In this document: positions 18,030 through 27,030 of the stretch, in pieces
How positions within the stretch are numbered: position 1 is the stretch's first letter
Layout: each line of letters starts with the position of its first letter
Source of the DNA: Aphanocapsa sp. GSE-SYN-MK-11-07L
GTDB taxonomy: Bacteria; Cyanobacteriota; Cyanobacteriia; Thermosynechococcales; Thermosynechococcaceae
Direction of reading: 5' to 3'
Assembly: GCA_019359715.1 (NCBI GenBank)
Contig: JAHHGS010000102.1
Coordinates: 1 to 44,313, forward strand
Length of the DNA stretch: 44,313 bases
The notes under the pieces: model-generated
The model's database searches: none
What the model was told of the DNA's origin: nothing
What the model saw: the letters and a program-made list of their open reading frames with translations, nothing else
Made by a program: the position numbers and the translations under genes

Positions 18030-18116
18030 TCGGTCTAAATTCTGATTTTTCGATCTCCCAACCCCCTTCAGGTCAAAGTCTCCCTTTTTAAGGGGGATCT
18101 AACGATCTAAATTCTG
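18030..18116. repeat. Intergenic repeat with paired GGTCTAAATTCTG-like ends
   Basis: CTAAATTCTG occurs at both sides (about 18036-18045 and 18106-18115), around CAACCCCCTT and TTTTTAAGGGGG. This resembles the GATCCCCC...GGGGGATC intergenic repeats that are frequent in cyanobacterial genomes; a longer relative lies in the MITE at 35828-36033. It sits between convergent yggT and accC and could help to terminate both. Confidence 0.45.
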
Positions 18117-19469
18117 CTACTGCTCCGGCTGCATCATTTTCTCAACAAAATTCGTGTAGACCTTGCCTGTGAGAAATTCTGGGCGCTCCAGCACGCGCTG
18201 ATGAAAGCCGATCGTCGTTGGTAGCCCCGTAATCGCACATTCGCGTAAAGCCCGCCGCATCCGGGTGATAGCAGCATTGCGATCGCTGCCCCAGACAATT
18301 AGTTTGCCAATTAGCGAGTCGTAGTAAGGCGGAATTTCATAGTCAGTGTAAACGTGGGAATCCATTCGCACGCCAGGCCCGCCAGGGGGTAAATAGCCGC
18401 TGATTTTGCCCGGATTGGGACGAAAATTATGGTCTGGGTCTTCAGCATTGATTCGGCACTCGATCGCGTGCCCCGTTAGCACCACCTGGTCTTGGGTTAA
18501 GCGCAGGCGTTCCCCTTGGGCAACCCGAATTTGCTCGGCAACGAGGTCAATCCCCGTAATCATTTCTGTGACCGGATGTTCGACCTGAATCCGGGTGTTC
18601 ATTTCCATGAAGAAGTATTCCCCGGATTGAGCCAGCAAAAATTCGATGGTGCCGGCCCCGATGTAGTTGATTGACTTGGCTGCCATCACAGCGGCTTGCC
18701 CCATTTTCTGCCGCAGTTGTGGGGTCAAGGCTGGGCTAGGCGCTTCTTCCAGTAGCTTTTGGTGGCGGCGCTGAATTGAGCAGTCTCGTTCGCCCAGGTG
18801 AATCACATTCCCAAAGCTGTCGGCTAAAATCTGAAACTCAATGTGGCGGGGTTGCTCAATGAACCGCTCCATATATAGCCCCGGATTGCCAAAGGCAGCA
18901 TCGGCTTCGCCCTGGGCGGCTAAAAACAGCTTGGTCAAGTCTTCGGGATCGCGCACCAGGCGCATCCCCCGCCCACCCCCGCCAGCGGTGGCCTTGATCA
19001 TCAGCGGATAGCCAATTTGACTGGCGATCGCCTCGGCCATTTCTTCATCAGTGACCAGCCCATCACTGCCGGGCACGGTCGGTACGCCGGCCCGCTGCAT
19101 GGTTTCTTTGGCGGTGGACTTATCACCCATGGCTCGAATCGCCTCCGGCGACGGGCCAATAAAAGCAATCTGATGGTCAGCGCAGATTTCCGCAAAGCGG
19201 GCGTTTTCAGCTAAAAACCCATAGCCAGGATGAATGGCGGTGGCATTGTGGGTTAAGGCGGCGGAAATAATATTCGGAATATTCAGGTAGCTGCGATTGC
19301 TGTGGGGTTCGCCAATGCAAACCGCTTCGTCTGCCAGTTGGACGTGGAGGGCGTGGCGATCGACAGTGGAGTGCACAGCGACGGTGGCAATCCCCAACTC
19401 TTCGCAGGTACGGAGAATTCTGAGCGCAATTTCGCCGCGATTGGCAATCAGAATTTTAGAGAAGTGCAT
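18117..19469 (-). CDS. accC: Acetyl-CoA carboxylase, biotin carboxylase subunit
   Basis: Carboxylates the biotin of the carrier protein using ATP and bicarbonate, the first step of fatty acid synthesis. The N-domain begins [20 protein letters not shown]. The ATP-grasp lid is [14 protein letters not shown]; the catalytic region is [20 protein letters not shown]. The ATG at 19469 gives 450 aa, the family length; an upstream in-frame start would add ten residues of no family look. accA, accB and accD are not in the window. Confidence 0.96.
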   Translation of the reverse strand: MHFSKILIANRGEIALRILRTCEELGIATVAVHSTVDRHALHVQLADEAVCIGEPHSNRSYLNIPNIISAALTHNATAIHPGYGFLAENARFAEICADHQIAFIGPSPEAIRAMGDKSTAKETMQRAGVPTVPGSDGLVTDEEMAEAIASQIGYPLMIKATAGGGGRGMRLVRDPEDLTKLFLAAQGEADAAFGNPGLYMERFIEQPRHIEFQILADSFGNVIHLGERDCSIQRRHQKLLEEAPSPALTPQLRQKMGQAAVMAAKSINYIGAGTIEFLLAQSGEYFFMEMNTRIQVEHPVTEMITGIDLVAEQIRVAQGERLRLTQDQVVLTGHAIECRINAEDPDHNFRPNPGKISGYLPPGGPGVRMDSHVYTDYEIPPYYDSLIGKLIVWGSDRNAAITRMRRALRECAITGLPTTIGFHQRVLERPEFLTGKVYTNFVEKMMQPEQ

Positions 19470-19573
19470 CTTGCCGCCATCAGGTAAGCAGGCAATCATC
19501 CTACCATGTTGCTCGTTCCCCTAGAATGGGGCTGATTCAGTTGTTCAATGCCTCAACCAGGAGGATGACCGCC

Positions 19574-20245
19574 ATGGCCGCAATTAATCTGGTCAAGATT
19601 CCGATTAAAACTATTGACTTGGCTCCAGGAAGTCATCTGTTCATTCCAGAAGTGACCTGGCAGCAGTATGAAGAACTATTGACAGAGCTGGGCGAAAACC
19701 GCCGAATTCCCCGGATTAGCTACTACAACGGCACGTTAGCAATTATGTCACCCCTACCCCGTCACGAACGCTGGAAACGACTGATTGTCGGTTTGGTCGA
19801 AATTATCTTAAAAGCTCAACAACGGGCTTGGGAACCCTTGGGTTCAACTACTTTTAAACGCAAAAGTATGGCGGCAGGTTTGGAGCCGGATGACTGCTTT
19901 TACATTCAGAACTACCAAGCTGTGATTGGCAAGGATCGGGTTAACCTAGAGGTCGACCCGCCGCCCGACCTAGCGATCGAGGCAGATTTGACCTCTTCTA
20001 CCCAGCGCGATGCTTATGAGGCGCTGGGGGTGCCAGAGCTATGGATTTATGGACTGGATAACCTCAAGATCTACGTGCTGCGAAATGGCAAGTACGAGGA
20101 ATCAGCCGTCAGTCCGACTTTTCCTGATTTACCAATGCCTAAGATTGTTTCGAGAGTAATTGAGCAGGCTCAAGCGAGCGGCTACAGTCAGGCGCTGCTA
20201 GAGTTTGAAGCGTGGTTGAGTCAGCATTTCCTATCCCAAGCTTGA
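19574..20245 (+). CDS. Uma2 family endonuclease-fold protein (DUF820)
   Basis: A 223-aa protein of the Uma2 family, which cyanobacteria carry in many copies. It has VTWQQYEELLTELGENRRIP, ISYYNGTLAIMSPLPRHE, and the PD-(D/E)xK-like core PPDLAIEADLTSSTQRDAYE followed by LGVPELWIYG. The ATG at 19574 lies 9 nt after AGGAGG, while the ATG at 19565 directly abuts that site. It is divergent from accC. The fold is that of a nuclease; the role of these proteins is unknown. Confidence 0.88.
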   Translation: MAAINLVKIPIKTIDLAPGSHLFIPEVTWQQYEELLTELGENRRIPRISYYNGTLAIMSPLPRHERWKRLIVGLVEIILKAQQRAWEPLGSTTFKRKSMAAGLEPDDCFYIQNYQAVIGKDRVNLEVDPPPDLAIEADLTSSTQRDAYEALGVPELWIYGLDNLKIYVLRNGKYEESAVSPTFPDLPMPKIVSRVIEQAQASGYSQALLEFEAWLSQHFLSQA

Positions 20246-20281
20246 GCACACCTAGAAATACCGATCGCTGGTATGCTCTCA

Positions 20282-20337
20282 AGCAGGCCACCTGCTACAA
20301 CAGAGGTATTGAGGGCAGGTTGGTTCGATTTGCCTGC
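20282..20337 (+). promoter_or_regulatory. Two GC-rich hairpins in the trpE leader
   Basis: AGCAGG (20282-20287) pairs with CCTGCT (20291-20296), and GCAGG (20315-20319) with CCTGC (20333-20337). The arms share the same core, so the first left arm could instead pair with the second right arm. The second hairpin ends about 14 nt before the trpE start and there is no clear ribosome site, so a leader switch is possible. This is pattern only; no known leader peptide or T run is seen. Confidence 0.25.
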
Positions 20338-20351
20338 GCTGTGCAACCGCC

Positions 20352-21896
20352 ATGATTTTTCCCGATTTCGCTCAATTTTCTGACCTAGCCCAGTCCGGCA
20401 ATTTTATTCCGGTCTATCAGGAGTGGATTGCTGACCTTGATACGCCAGTTTCGGCTTGGTATCGGGTTTGCGCCGATCGCCCCTACAGCTTTTTGCTCGA
20501 ATCGGTGGAAGGTGGGGATCAGTTGGCCCGCTATAGCTTGCTGGGCTGTGATCCGCTCTGGGTGCTGGAGACGCGGGGCGAGCAAACCAGCCAAACCCAT
20601 CGGGATGGAGCGATCGAAAAATTTACTGGCGATCCGTTTGCAATTTTGCAGCGCTGTTTAGAGCCGTATCAGCCCGTCAAGCTACCCCAATTGCCGCCGG
20701 GAATCGGGGGACTGTTTGGATTTTGGGGCTATGAGCTAATCCGCTGGATTGAACCGCGCGTGCCGGTTTATCCGCCGACAGAGCAAGATTTACCAGATGG
20801 GCTGTGGATGCAGGTGGATCATCTGCTGATTTTTGATCAGGTTAAACGCAAGATTTGGGCGATCGCCTACGCTGACCTGCGGGATGGACAAGATTTAGAG
20901 GTCGCTTACCAACAGGCCTGCGATCGGATTCATTGCCTCCTGCATCGCCTGCAAAAGCCCCTGGATCAAGATCAAACCCTGCTGGACTGGCAAGAAAAGC
21001 CGGCCGGAACTCAGATTCACTACACCAGCAATACTACCCAAGCTGATTTCTGTGCCAATGTCCTCAAAGCCAAAGACCACATCAAAGCTGGCGATATTTT
21101 TCAGGTTGTCCTCTCACAGCGGCTGACGACAGCTTATGCAGGCGACCCGTTTGCCCTCTATCGCTCTTTGCGGCTGATTAATCCTTCGCCCTACATGGCC
21201 TACCTGCATTTTGGCGATTGGCAAATTATTGGTTCCAGCCCAGAGGTAATGGTAAAAGCTGATCACCAGAGCGATCCCAGTCAGCCGATGCTGGCCACCG
21301 TTCGCCCGATCGCTGGCACCCGGCAGCGGGGCAAGACGGTTCAGGAAGATCAAGCTTTAGCCGAAGACCTACTGAGCGACCCAAAGGAAATTGCTGAACA
21401 CGTGATGTTGCTCGATTTAGGGCGCAACGATTTGGGGCGCGTTTGCCAGCAGGGCAGCGTCCGAATTGAACCCGATCAACTAATGGTGATTGAGCGCTAC
21501 TCCCACGTTATGCACATCGTCAGCAATGTGATTGGCGATTTGGCTCCCGGCAAAACCGCCTGGGATTTACTGAAGGCTTGTTTCCCAGCCGGCACGGTCA
21601 GCGGTGCGCCCAAGATCCGAGCGATGGAAATTATTTATGACCTAGAAGGCTGTCGGCGCGGCCCCTATTCGGGGGCCTACGGCTACTACGACTTTGAAGG
21701 GCAACTGAATACGGCGATCGCAATTCGGACAATGGTCGTGCGCAGTTTGGGTGAGGGCAAACACAGCATTAGCGTCCAAGCCGGGGCTGGGCTGGTGGCC
21801 GACTCTGACCCCCAGCGCGAGTATGAAGAAACTCTCAACAAAGCCAGAGGCCCCCTGCAAGCGATCAATGCCCTACCTGGGATTGGTCAAGCTTGA
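20352..21896 (+). CDS. trpE: Anthranilate synthase component I
   Basis: Turns chorismate and ammonia (from TrpG) into anthranilate, the first step of tryptophan synthesis. The N-terminal regulatory part contains FLLESVEGGDQLARYSLLG, with the LLES motif of tryptophan-sensitive enzymes. The catalytic part has FQVVLSQRL, NPSPYMAYLHFGD, the GTRQRGKT loop, LLDLGRNDLGRV, FPAGTVSGAPKIRAMEII and VQAGAGLVADSDPQREYEE. At 514 aa it is a normal single-subunit TrpE. No trpG or other trp gene is adjacent. Confidence 0.95.
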   Translation: MIFPDFAQFSDLAQSGNFIPVYQEWIADLDTPVSAWYRVCADRPYSFLLESVEGGDQLARYSLLGCDPLWVLETRGEQTSQTHRDGAIEKFTGDPFAILQRCLEPYQPVKLPQLPPGIGGLFGFWGYELIRWIEPRVPVYPPTEQDLPDGLWMQVDHLLIFDQVKRKIWAIAYADLRDGQDLEVAYQQACDRIHCLLHRLQKPLDQDQTLLDWQEKPAGTQIHYTSNTTQADFCANVLKAKDHIKAGDIFQVVLSQRLTTAYAGDPFALYRSLRLINPSPYMAYLHFGDWQIIGSSPEVMVKADHQSDPSQPMLATVRPIAGTRQRGKTVQEDQALAEDLLSDPKEIAEHVMLLDLGRNDLGRVCQQGSVRIEPDQLMVIERYSHVMHIVSNVIGDLAPGKTAWDLLKACFPAGTVSGAPKIRAMEIIYDLEGCRRGPYSGAYGYYDFEGQLNTAIAIRTMVVRSLGEGKHSISVQAGAGLVADSDPQREYEETLNKARGPLQAINALPGIGQA

Positions 21897-22041
21897 TCGG
21901 CCAGGATTTCAAAAATCAGCCATTGTTCGGAGGTTTCGCAGGTTGTTTTGGCCAAAGACTTTTAATGACATCTTGAACAGAAGATTACCTGGCCTTTACA
22001 GTCATGACTTACTTTAGGGCCATCACTCCAGTTAGAAATAA

Positions 22042-22689
22042 ATGCCCAACCCAGCTTCTCAGCTTCCCCAGCCAGACCAGCGGTATTTACTCGAAAAGAT
22101 TTATCAGAGCCGTCATCAGCCAGACCAGCATCGACGCTTTAGCTATAGCAGCGGCGAAACGGTGCAGATGCAGCCCGGTAAGCTGTGGGTTGTCGATCGC
22201 GGCGTTGTCCAACTGAATGTGCTGCACCCGAGCGGCGATGAAGTGATTGTTGGCTTGGTTGGGCCATCCATGCCGTTTGGCGAAGGTTTGAGCTGCTTGA
22301 GTTCTTACAATGCTAAAACCCTGACTGCTTCAGAACTGCTCTGCTACGACTTGGCTGAAATTGAAGCTTCGCCAGAACTGAGCCAGCAATTGTTTCGCCC
22401 TTTAATTCGCCGCCTTAGCCAAACCGAAGCAATTTTGACGATTTCTAGCCACCGGCGGGTGGAAGACCGGCTGCGCCATTTGCTCCTGTTGCTAAAGCAA
22501 GAAGTTGGCCAGCCCACCTCGGAAGGGATTCGATTGAGCGTCAAGCTAACTCACCAGCAACTAGCCAGCGCGATCGGCACCAGTCGAGTCACGATTACCC
22601 GCCTGTTAGGCAAACTCCGCAGTGAGCGGTGGGTGAATTTAGATCGCGATCGCCACCTCGTCATCGCCACCCAAGCCAAATTTTCCTGA
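22042..22689 (+). CDS. Crp/Fnr family transcriptional regulator
   Basis: A 215-aa regulator with a double-stranded beta-helix sensor (about 30-110: VDRGVVQLNVLHPSGDEVIV, then GPSMPFGEGL) and a C-terminal winged helix (LTHQQLASAIGTSRVTITRL, about 170-190) like that of NtcA and other cyanobacterial Crp proteins. I do not see the phosphate-binding Arg-Ser/Thr pair of true cAMP receptors, and there are no Fe-S cysteines, so the signal is unknown. It follows trpE by 145 bp in the same direction, with no sign of shared transcription. Confidence 0.85.
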   Translation: MPNPASQLPQPDQRYLLEKIYQSRHQPDQHRRFSYSSGETVQMQPGKLWVVDRGVVQLNVLHPSGDEVIVGLVGPSMPFGEGLSCLSSYNAKTLTASELLCYDLAEIEASPELSQQLFRPLIRRLSQTEAILTISSHRRVEDRLRHLLLLLKQEVGQPTSEGIRLSVKLTHQQLASAIGTSRVTITRLLGKLRSERWVNLDRDRHLVIATQAKFS

Positions 22690-22697
22690 GTCAGCAA

Positions 22698-23093
22698 CTA
22701 CTTAAAGCCTAGATTGAGCAGGATAACTAAGCTAATCAGGATTTGAAAAGTGACGGGCCAGTAGTGGAGAGCAATCCGGATCAGGTATCGGGAATAAACA
22801 CCGATCCGCCGCCACAGCCACTCGGCTGCAAATACCCCACCCGCCAGACAGCCGACATAGACAAAAATCGACAGCGGATTATTTTGCCTGCCCAACGCCG
22901 CAAAGATTGAATTGAGCAACAAAAGCCAGAGCAGAAATAACAGCACGCCCAGAAAAAAGATCACTAGGCGACCAGGGCTGAAAAAAGAGCGGGCCGAAGT
23001 CGCCAATTCGTTACGGAGCAGCAGCTCATCTTCCAGTTGCAGTAGGGCTTGGTCAGAGAGCCGATCTAAATCATCAGGGGTTTTCTGGGTCAT
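22698..23093 (-). CDS. Membrane protein of unknown function, 131 aa
   Basis: The ATG at 23093 overlaps the stop of the upstream gene as ATGA, so the two are translationally coupled. The N-terminal 45 residues are acidic and helical (LSDQALLQLEDELLLRNELA). Two or three membrane segments follow: LVIFFLGVLLFLLWLLLL, IFVYVGCLAGGVFAAEW and FQILISLVILLNLGF. I do not recognise a family. The frame reads open upstream of 23093, but that part is inside the neighbouring gene. Confidence 0.7.
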   Translation of the reverse strand: MTQKTPDDLDRLSDQALLQLEDELLLRNELATSARSFFSPGRLVIFFLGVLLFLLWLLLLNSIFAALGRQNNPLSIFVYVGCLAGGVFAAEWLWRRIGVYSRYLIRIALHYWPVTFQILISLVILLNLGFK

Positions 23094-23893
23094 GGCTGGC
23101 GATAGCAGAGGGTAACGAAAAGATCGGTTGCTGCGTAGCTGACAAAGGAATTGCCGCTCCTGTCCGCCGAGCCTACCAGTTCCGTTGGCATTAGCCCGCC
23201 CTGATCGCCAGACGACCAAACTCTGGTTGATTTTGAGAGCCTTGGATGAGGTTGCAGTGTTTTGAGTTCACTGAGAGTGGGCAAGCGCCAGTTGTTGCCA
23301 AAGCGATCGCGGCAGCCGATCTGAGCCTGAGCAGCAGTCAGCGGCTCCAGTTTACCAGTCGAGTCCAGCACGAATGCCCAATTCTCTCCTTTGGGTTGCC
23401 CCACTAGCTGAACCGACTCAACCGTCTTTCTTTGCAGGTCTTGGTTAACTTGCTGATGCCAAGCTTGTAAGGACTTGAGCAGCGACCTTTCGCCAGAACC
23501 CTGGAGTAAAACTAAAGTGATCACCCCTAGCAGGAGCAGCGCCAGCAATGCATAGGCAGTCCGCAAAATCCGCTCAATTTGCCTGAAGTAACGCAACCAA
23601 ATGTAGTCAGCAATCTCAACACTCAACCAACCCGCTAGCAAAGCTAGCCCAACTGCTAAAAATCTTGGTAGCCAAGTATTCAAACCTGCCACCAGCAATC
23701 CCAAACCGAACAAAATTGTCAAGTGGATCAGGAATTTGGGCCAGATGGGCGTAAAGCCATACCTGCCAAATTTTCTGGTTTCCGAGAAGGTTTCCCTCCC
23801 CCAGGTGTAATAGCCTTGAGCGCGAATAAACTCAATATTCAGAATGCGTTTGTTGCGATAGTACGCTTGGAGATTTTGCCAGAATGCATCCAT
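23090..23893 (-). CDS. Membrane protein with C-terminal DUF1566-like domain
   Basis: A 267-aa protein. A soluble N-terminal 45 residues (MDAFWQNLQAYYRNKR) are followed by two or three membrane helices (about 50-75, 78-95, 112-135). The C-terminal part (about 165-265) has the DUF1566/Lcl signature CRDRFGNNWRLPTLSELKTL, which is a sugar- or surface-binding type fold. I use the ATG at 23893 because AGGAAGGA lies about 9 nt before it; the ATG at 23902 abuts that site. It is coupled to the next membrane gene. The two may form a complex; the function is unknown. Confidence 0.75.
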   Translation of the reverse strand: MDAFWQNLQAYYRNKRILNIEFIRAQGYYTWGRETFSETRKFGRYGFTPIWPKFLIHLTILFGLGLLVAGLNTWLPRFLAVGLALLAGWLSVEIADYIWLRYFRQIERILRTAYALLALLLLGVITLVLLQGSGERSLLKSLQAWHQQVNQDLQRKTVESVQLVGQPKGENWAFVLDSTGKLEPLTAAQAQIGCRDRFGNNWRLPTLSELKTLQPHPRLSKSTRVWSSGDQGGLMPTELVGSADRSGNSFVSYAATDLFVTLCYRQP

Positions 23894-24257
23894 TGCCAAC
23901 ATTTCCTTCCTACAAGGTGGCCAGTTGGGTATTCATCTTGAGAGCTAACCAGACTTGCTGCTGAATGGCGACTCTTAGCATTCTGAGACGTGCTAACAGA
24001 TATGGGTTTGGCTAATCGGTGTGGCGATCGCTGCGCTCATCAGCATCAGGCTAGTGTAAGAGAGCTTAAAGGGATTGTAGCTTTTTACCTTAGCTCAAGG
24101 ATCTTGAAAACCAATTCTGCTGAGGAGATCGCGGTTATGCATCTGGCAGGCCTCCCTGCATAGCAGTCTCAGAACATTGACAAGGCTCTTAATATAATCG
24201 GCTGAAGTAAAATGCCGTAGGAGAGTCTGAGCTAAGCAAGGGGTATAATTTTAGCTT
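23894..24257. other. Divergent intergenic region, no gene seen
   Basis: It lies between the leftward membrane operon and the rightward hsdM operon. It contains a HIP1-like site near 24025 and no open frame of interest. The stretch 24190-24255 (TATAATCGG and GGGGTATAATTTTAGC) has TATAAT-like boxes that could be the hsdM promoter. Confidence 0.4.
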
Positions 24258-25709
24258 ATGAATACTGCCACCCACGACATTGTTGCCAAGCTCTGGAACC
24301 TCTGTAATGTCCTCAAGGACGACGGGGTTTCTTTCCATCAGTATGTGATTGAACTTACCTATCTGTTGTTTCTGAAGATGGCAAAGGAAACCCACACCGA
24401 AAGCCAACTTCCAGAGGGGTATCGTTGGGATGCTTTGGAAGGGCAAACTGAGCAGCAATTGGACTTCTATAAAGGGCTGCTGAGCAATTTAGGAAGTCAT
24501 GGCTCAACGCTGGTTAAAGAGATTTTTGCCGATGCACACTCTTTTATTAAGAAGGACACAACACTCTCCACGCTGGTAACTGAGATTGACAAGCTGGACT
24601 GGTACAGTGCCAAACGCGAGGGACTGGGTGATGTCTACGAAGGCTTGTTAGAGAAAAACGCTAATGAAAAGAAAGCTGGTGCTGGTCAGTATTTTACCCC
24701 TCGTCCGTTAATTGACAGTATGGTGAATGTGATGTGTCCTACGCTGGAGGATATCATTCAAGATCCTGCTGCTGGTACAGGCGGATTTCTGATTGCTGCC
24801 AATTGCTATATTCGAGAACACAGTGATCTAGACAGTTGGACTGAGAAACAAAAACGCAAGTATCGTGACAATACGTTCTACGGGATGGAGCATGTACAGG
24901 ATACCCATCGTCTAGCCTTAATGAATTTGATCCTGCATGGGTTAGATTCTGATCCGCAAGGTGCAGGCATGCGCTATGGTGATACACTCTCGCCGGAGGG
25001 ACAAGCCCTGCCACAAGCGACGTTGATGCTGACAAATCCACCCTTTGGCAGCAAAAAAGGTGGCGGTTTGCCCGATCGTTCAGACTTTGAGTTCCCGACC
25101 AGCAACAAACAGCTTTGCTTCTTGCAGCACATTTACCGGGGGCTGAAGCCAGGTGGTCGTGCCGCTGCTATTTTTCCTAATAATGTCCTGTTTGAGAGCA
25201 ATATGGGACGGCTGATTCGGGTTGACTTGATGGACAAATGCAATCTCCACACAATTTTTCGTTTACCATCTGGTATTTTCTATGCTCAGGGTGTGAAAAC
25301 GAATGTATTGTTTTTTACCCGTGGCAAGAAGGAAAAGGGTAATACTAAGGAAATTTGGGTATATGACCTACGTGCAAATACTTCCCAATTTAGGAAGCGT
25401 ACCTCTTTGACGCGGAAATTTTTCAAAGAGTTTGAAACCGCTTTTGGTGATGATCCATTGGGAAACCCTGCCAGTCTCGATCAGCGCATGGATACAGGGG
25501 AGCAAGGGCGCTTCAGAAAGTTTTCTCGTGATTGGATTGCTGAACGGGGTGACAATTTAGACATCGCTTGGCTCAGAGACGAAAATGGAGGCGATAATGG
25601 CGCGTTACCTGAACCTGCAATCTTGGCACAGGAGGCGATCGGTGAACTGGAAGCGGCTATAGCGGAGTTGCAGGGAATTTTGCAAGAATTGGGTAGACCT
25701 GTTGCTTAA
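24258..25709 (+). CDS. hsdM: Type I restriction-modification DNA methyltransferase subunit
   Basis: An N6-adenine methyltransferase of 483 aa. It has the HsdM N-terminal helical domain (residues 1-130; LWNLCNVLKDDGVSFHQYVI), the SAM-binding motif I DPAAGTGGFLIAANCYI and the catalytic motif IV LTNPPFGSKKGGG. It looks complete. The downstream hsdS is cut short and no hsdR follows, so it can hardly act as a sequence-specific enzyme unless another HsdS exists elsewhere. The operon order is hsdM, vapB-like, vapC, hsdS. Confidence 0.94.
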   Translation: MNTATHDIVAKLWNLCNVLKDDGVSFHQYVIELTYLLFLKMAKETHTESQLPEGYRWDALEGQTEQQLDFYKGLLSNLGSHGSTLVKEIFADAHSFIKKDTTLSTLVTEIDKLDWYSAKREGLGDVYEGLLEKNANEKKAGAGQYFTPRPLIDSMVNVMCPTLEDIIQDPAAGTGGFLIAANCYIREHSDLDSWTEKQKRKYRDNTFYGMEHVQDTHRLALMNLILHGLDSDPQGAGMRYGDTLSPEGQALPQATLMLTNPPFGSKKGGGLPDRSDFEFPTSNKQLCFLQHIYRGLKPGGRAAAIFPNNVLFESNMGRLIRVDLMDKCNLHTIFRLPSGIFYAQGVKTNVLFFTRGKKEKGNTKEIWVYDLRANTSQFRKRTSLTRKFFKEFETAFGDDPLGNPASLDQRMDTGEQGRFRKFSRDWIAERGDNLDIAWLRDENGGDNGALPEPAILAQEAIGELEAAIAELQGILQELGRPVA

Positions 25710-25870
25710 TAAGCCACAAAAAGCCATGAAAACCAAGCAGAGCAATCATTCCAGGCGATTTTCATGATCAATGGCTGCAAGCTAGTGACGATAAGGGTTT
25801 CGGCGATTTTTTGCGTTATAAAGCAACAGGTCTGGTGAAGATATCAGTTTGTAGAGACGGACGGAAAACT

Positions 25871-26095
25871 ATGCACAGCATCACACTAAAATCTCATATC
25901 GGTAGCGACGGTCTTTTGAAAGTTCATTTACCTAACATGAGAGATACGGATATTGAGGTTGTCATTGTCTATCAAACTAGCCTGCCCAAAGACATTAAAG
26001 CGGTAGATCTTTCGCAGTTTTACGGCTGCATCCAGGATGACTCATTCTTCAGACACCCTCAACCCGAACAACCTGAGCGCGAACCTTTGGAATGA
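25871..26095 (+). CDS. VapB-like antitoxin of the VapC pair
   Basis: A 74-aa acidic protein beginning MHSITLKSHIGSDGLLKVHL. Its stop overlaps the start of the PIN toxin as ATGA, the classic layout of an antitoxin-toxin pair. The N-terminal part resembles the AbrB/short beta-barrel or DUF2281-like antitoxins that bind DNA, and the acidic, Pro-rich end would bind the toxin. I start at the ATG at 25871; an earlier start adds 20 residues with no family look. Confidence 0.72.
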   Translation: MHSITLKSHIGSDGLLKVHLPNMRDTDIEVVIVYQTSLPKDIKAVDLSQFYGCIQDDSFFRHPQPEQPEREPLE

Positions 26096-26499
26096 ACTAT
26101 CTTCTTGATACCAATGTCTGCATCATTTATCTAAAAGGCAGAAATTTGAACTTGAAGCAGAGGCTTGAGGCGATTCCGGTTCAAGAGATTGCGGTATGTT
26201 CAATCGTCAAGGCTGAACTCTACTTTGGGGCGATGAAAAGTGCCAATCCAGAACGTAATTTTGCATTACAGCAGACATTCTTGGCGCAATTTGTCTCATT
26301 GCCTTTTGACGATCTTGGTGCTGCAACCTTTGGGGTGATTCGATCGCAGCTAGAAGCTAACGGAACACCGATTGGGGCTTATGATTTACAAATAGCCGCG
26401 ATCGCTCTGGCACACAATCTAACCCTAGTCACTCACAATACACGAGAGTTTGGACGGGTGGACGAGTTACAGATTGAAGATTGGGAGGTTGAGCAATGA
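26092..26499 (+). CDS. vapC: VapC-type PIN domain toxin
   Basis: A 135-aa PIN-domain ribonuclease. It shows the acidic site residues in order: YLLDTNVCIIYL (Asp6), SIVKAELYFGAM (Glu42), IGAYDLQIAAIALAHNL (Asp98) and LVTHNTREFGRV (the final TxN..EF block). Such toxins cleave tRNA or rRNA. Its start overlaps the antitoxin stop, and its own stop overlaps the hsdS start (ATGA), so all three are translated in series. The pair may hold the broken RM operon in place by addiction, which is inference. Confidence 0.92.
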   Translation: MNYLLDTNVCIIYLKGRNLNLKQRLEAIPVQEIAVCSIVKAELYFGAMKSANPERNFALQQTFLAQFVSLPFDDLGAATFGVIRSQLEANGTPIGAYDLQIAAIALAHNLTLVTHNTREFGRVDELQIEDWEVEQ

Positions 26500-26723
26500 G
26501 CGAACTTCCACAGAACTGGATGATTGCCAAAGTCGAAGATGTGATCACATTAAATCCTAGAAATGACTGTGATGATTCAACTGAAGTTGGTTTTGTACCA
26601 TTACAACTTTTAGGTGTGCGCTTCCGTGACCACCACGCATTTGAGCAGCGTCCTTGGGCTGAAGTCAAGAAGGGTTACACTCATTTTGAAAACGGTGCTG
26701 ATGCTCTATTGGCAGCAGCTTGA
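26496..26723 (+). pseudogene. hsdS: Type I RM specificity subunit, N-terminal remnant
   Basis: HsdS carries two target-recognition domains and is usually 400-450 aa. Here only about 68 residues remain (MSELPQNWMIAKVEDVITLN, GFVPLQLLGVRFRDHHAFEQ, AEVKKGYTHFENG), after which the frame enters the reversed 3' end of an XRE gene and stops. The cut is near 26698. The lost remainder explains why no specificity domain is present. Confidence 0.85.
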
Positions 26724-26993
26724 TCTCAACTCGCTGATTGAGAGCACCAGCAATTCTCTGAAGCATTGAAAGCGAGTGACCCTCATAGTCAGCATCTTCA
26801 AGCCGTGCGATTACAGACTGCTTGGTGCCAATGCGATCAGCAAGCTGCTGCTGAGTCAACCCTGTGTTCTTGTCTCATAAATTAGCTGAGCAACCACAGC
26901 ATTGAGCGAAGCTTCTCTGATAAATTCCTCAAGCTCAGGATCAGTACGAGTCAGATTCTCGATGATTTTAAGCGCATCATTAGTCATTGCCAT
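26698..26993 (-). pseudogene. XRE-type helix-turn-helix antitoxin gene, frameshifted and 3' truncated
   Basis: A clear GAGGAGG ribosome site precedes the ATG at 26993 (MAMTNDALKIIENLTRTDPE). This frame runs to a TGA near 26868; the HTH continues in another frame (LTQQQLADRIGTKQSVIARL, about 26859-26800) and reaches RVEIKLLP. Homologues read RTxAGLTQQQLA here, so a small deletion probably broke the frame. The last 14 residues are reversed hsdS sequence, which shows that the 3' end was lost in the same rearrangement. A HigA-like role is likely for the parent gene; its toxin partner is not here. Confidence 0.75.
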
Positions 26994-27030
26994 TTTCTAC
27001 CTCCTCTAGGTACGAAAACTTCTTCATTCG

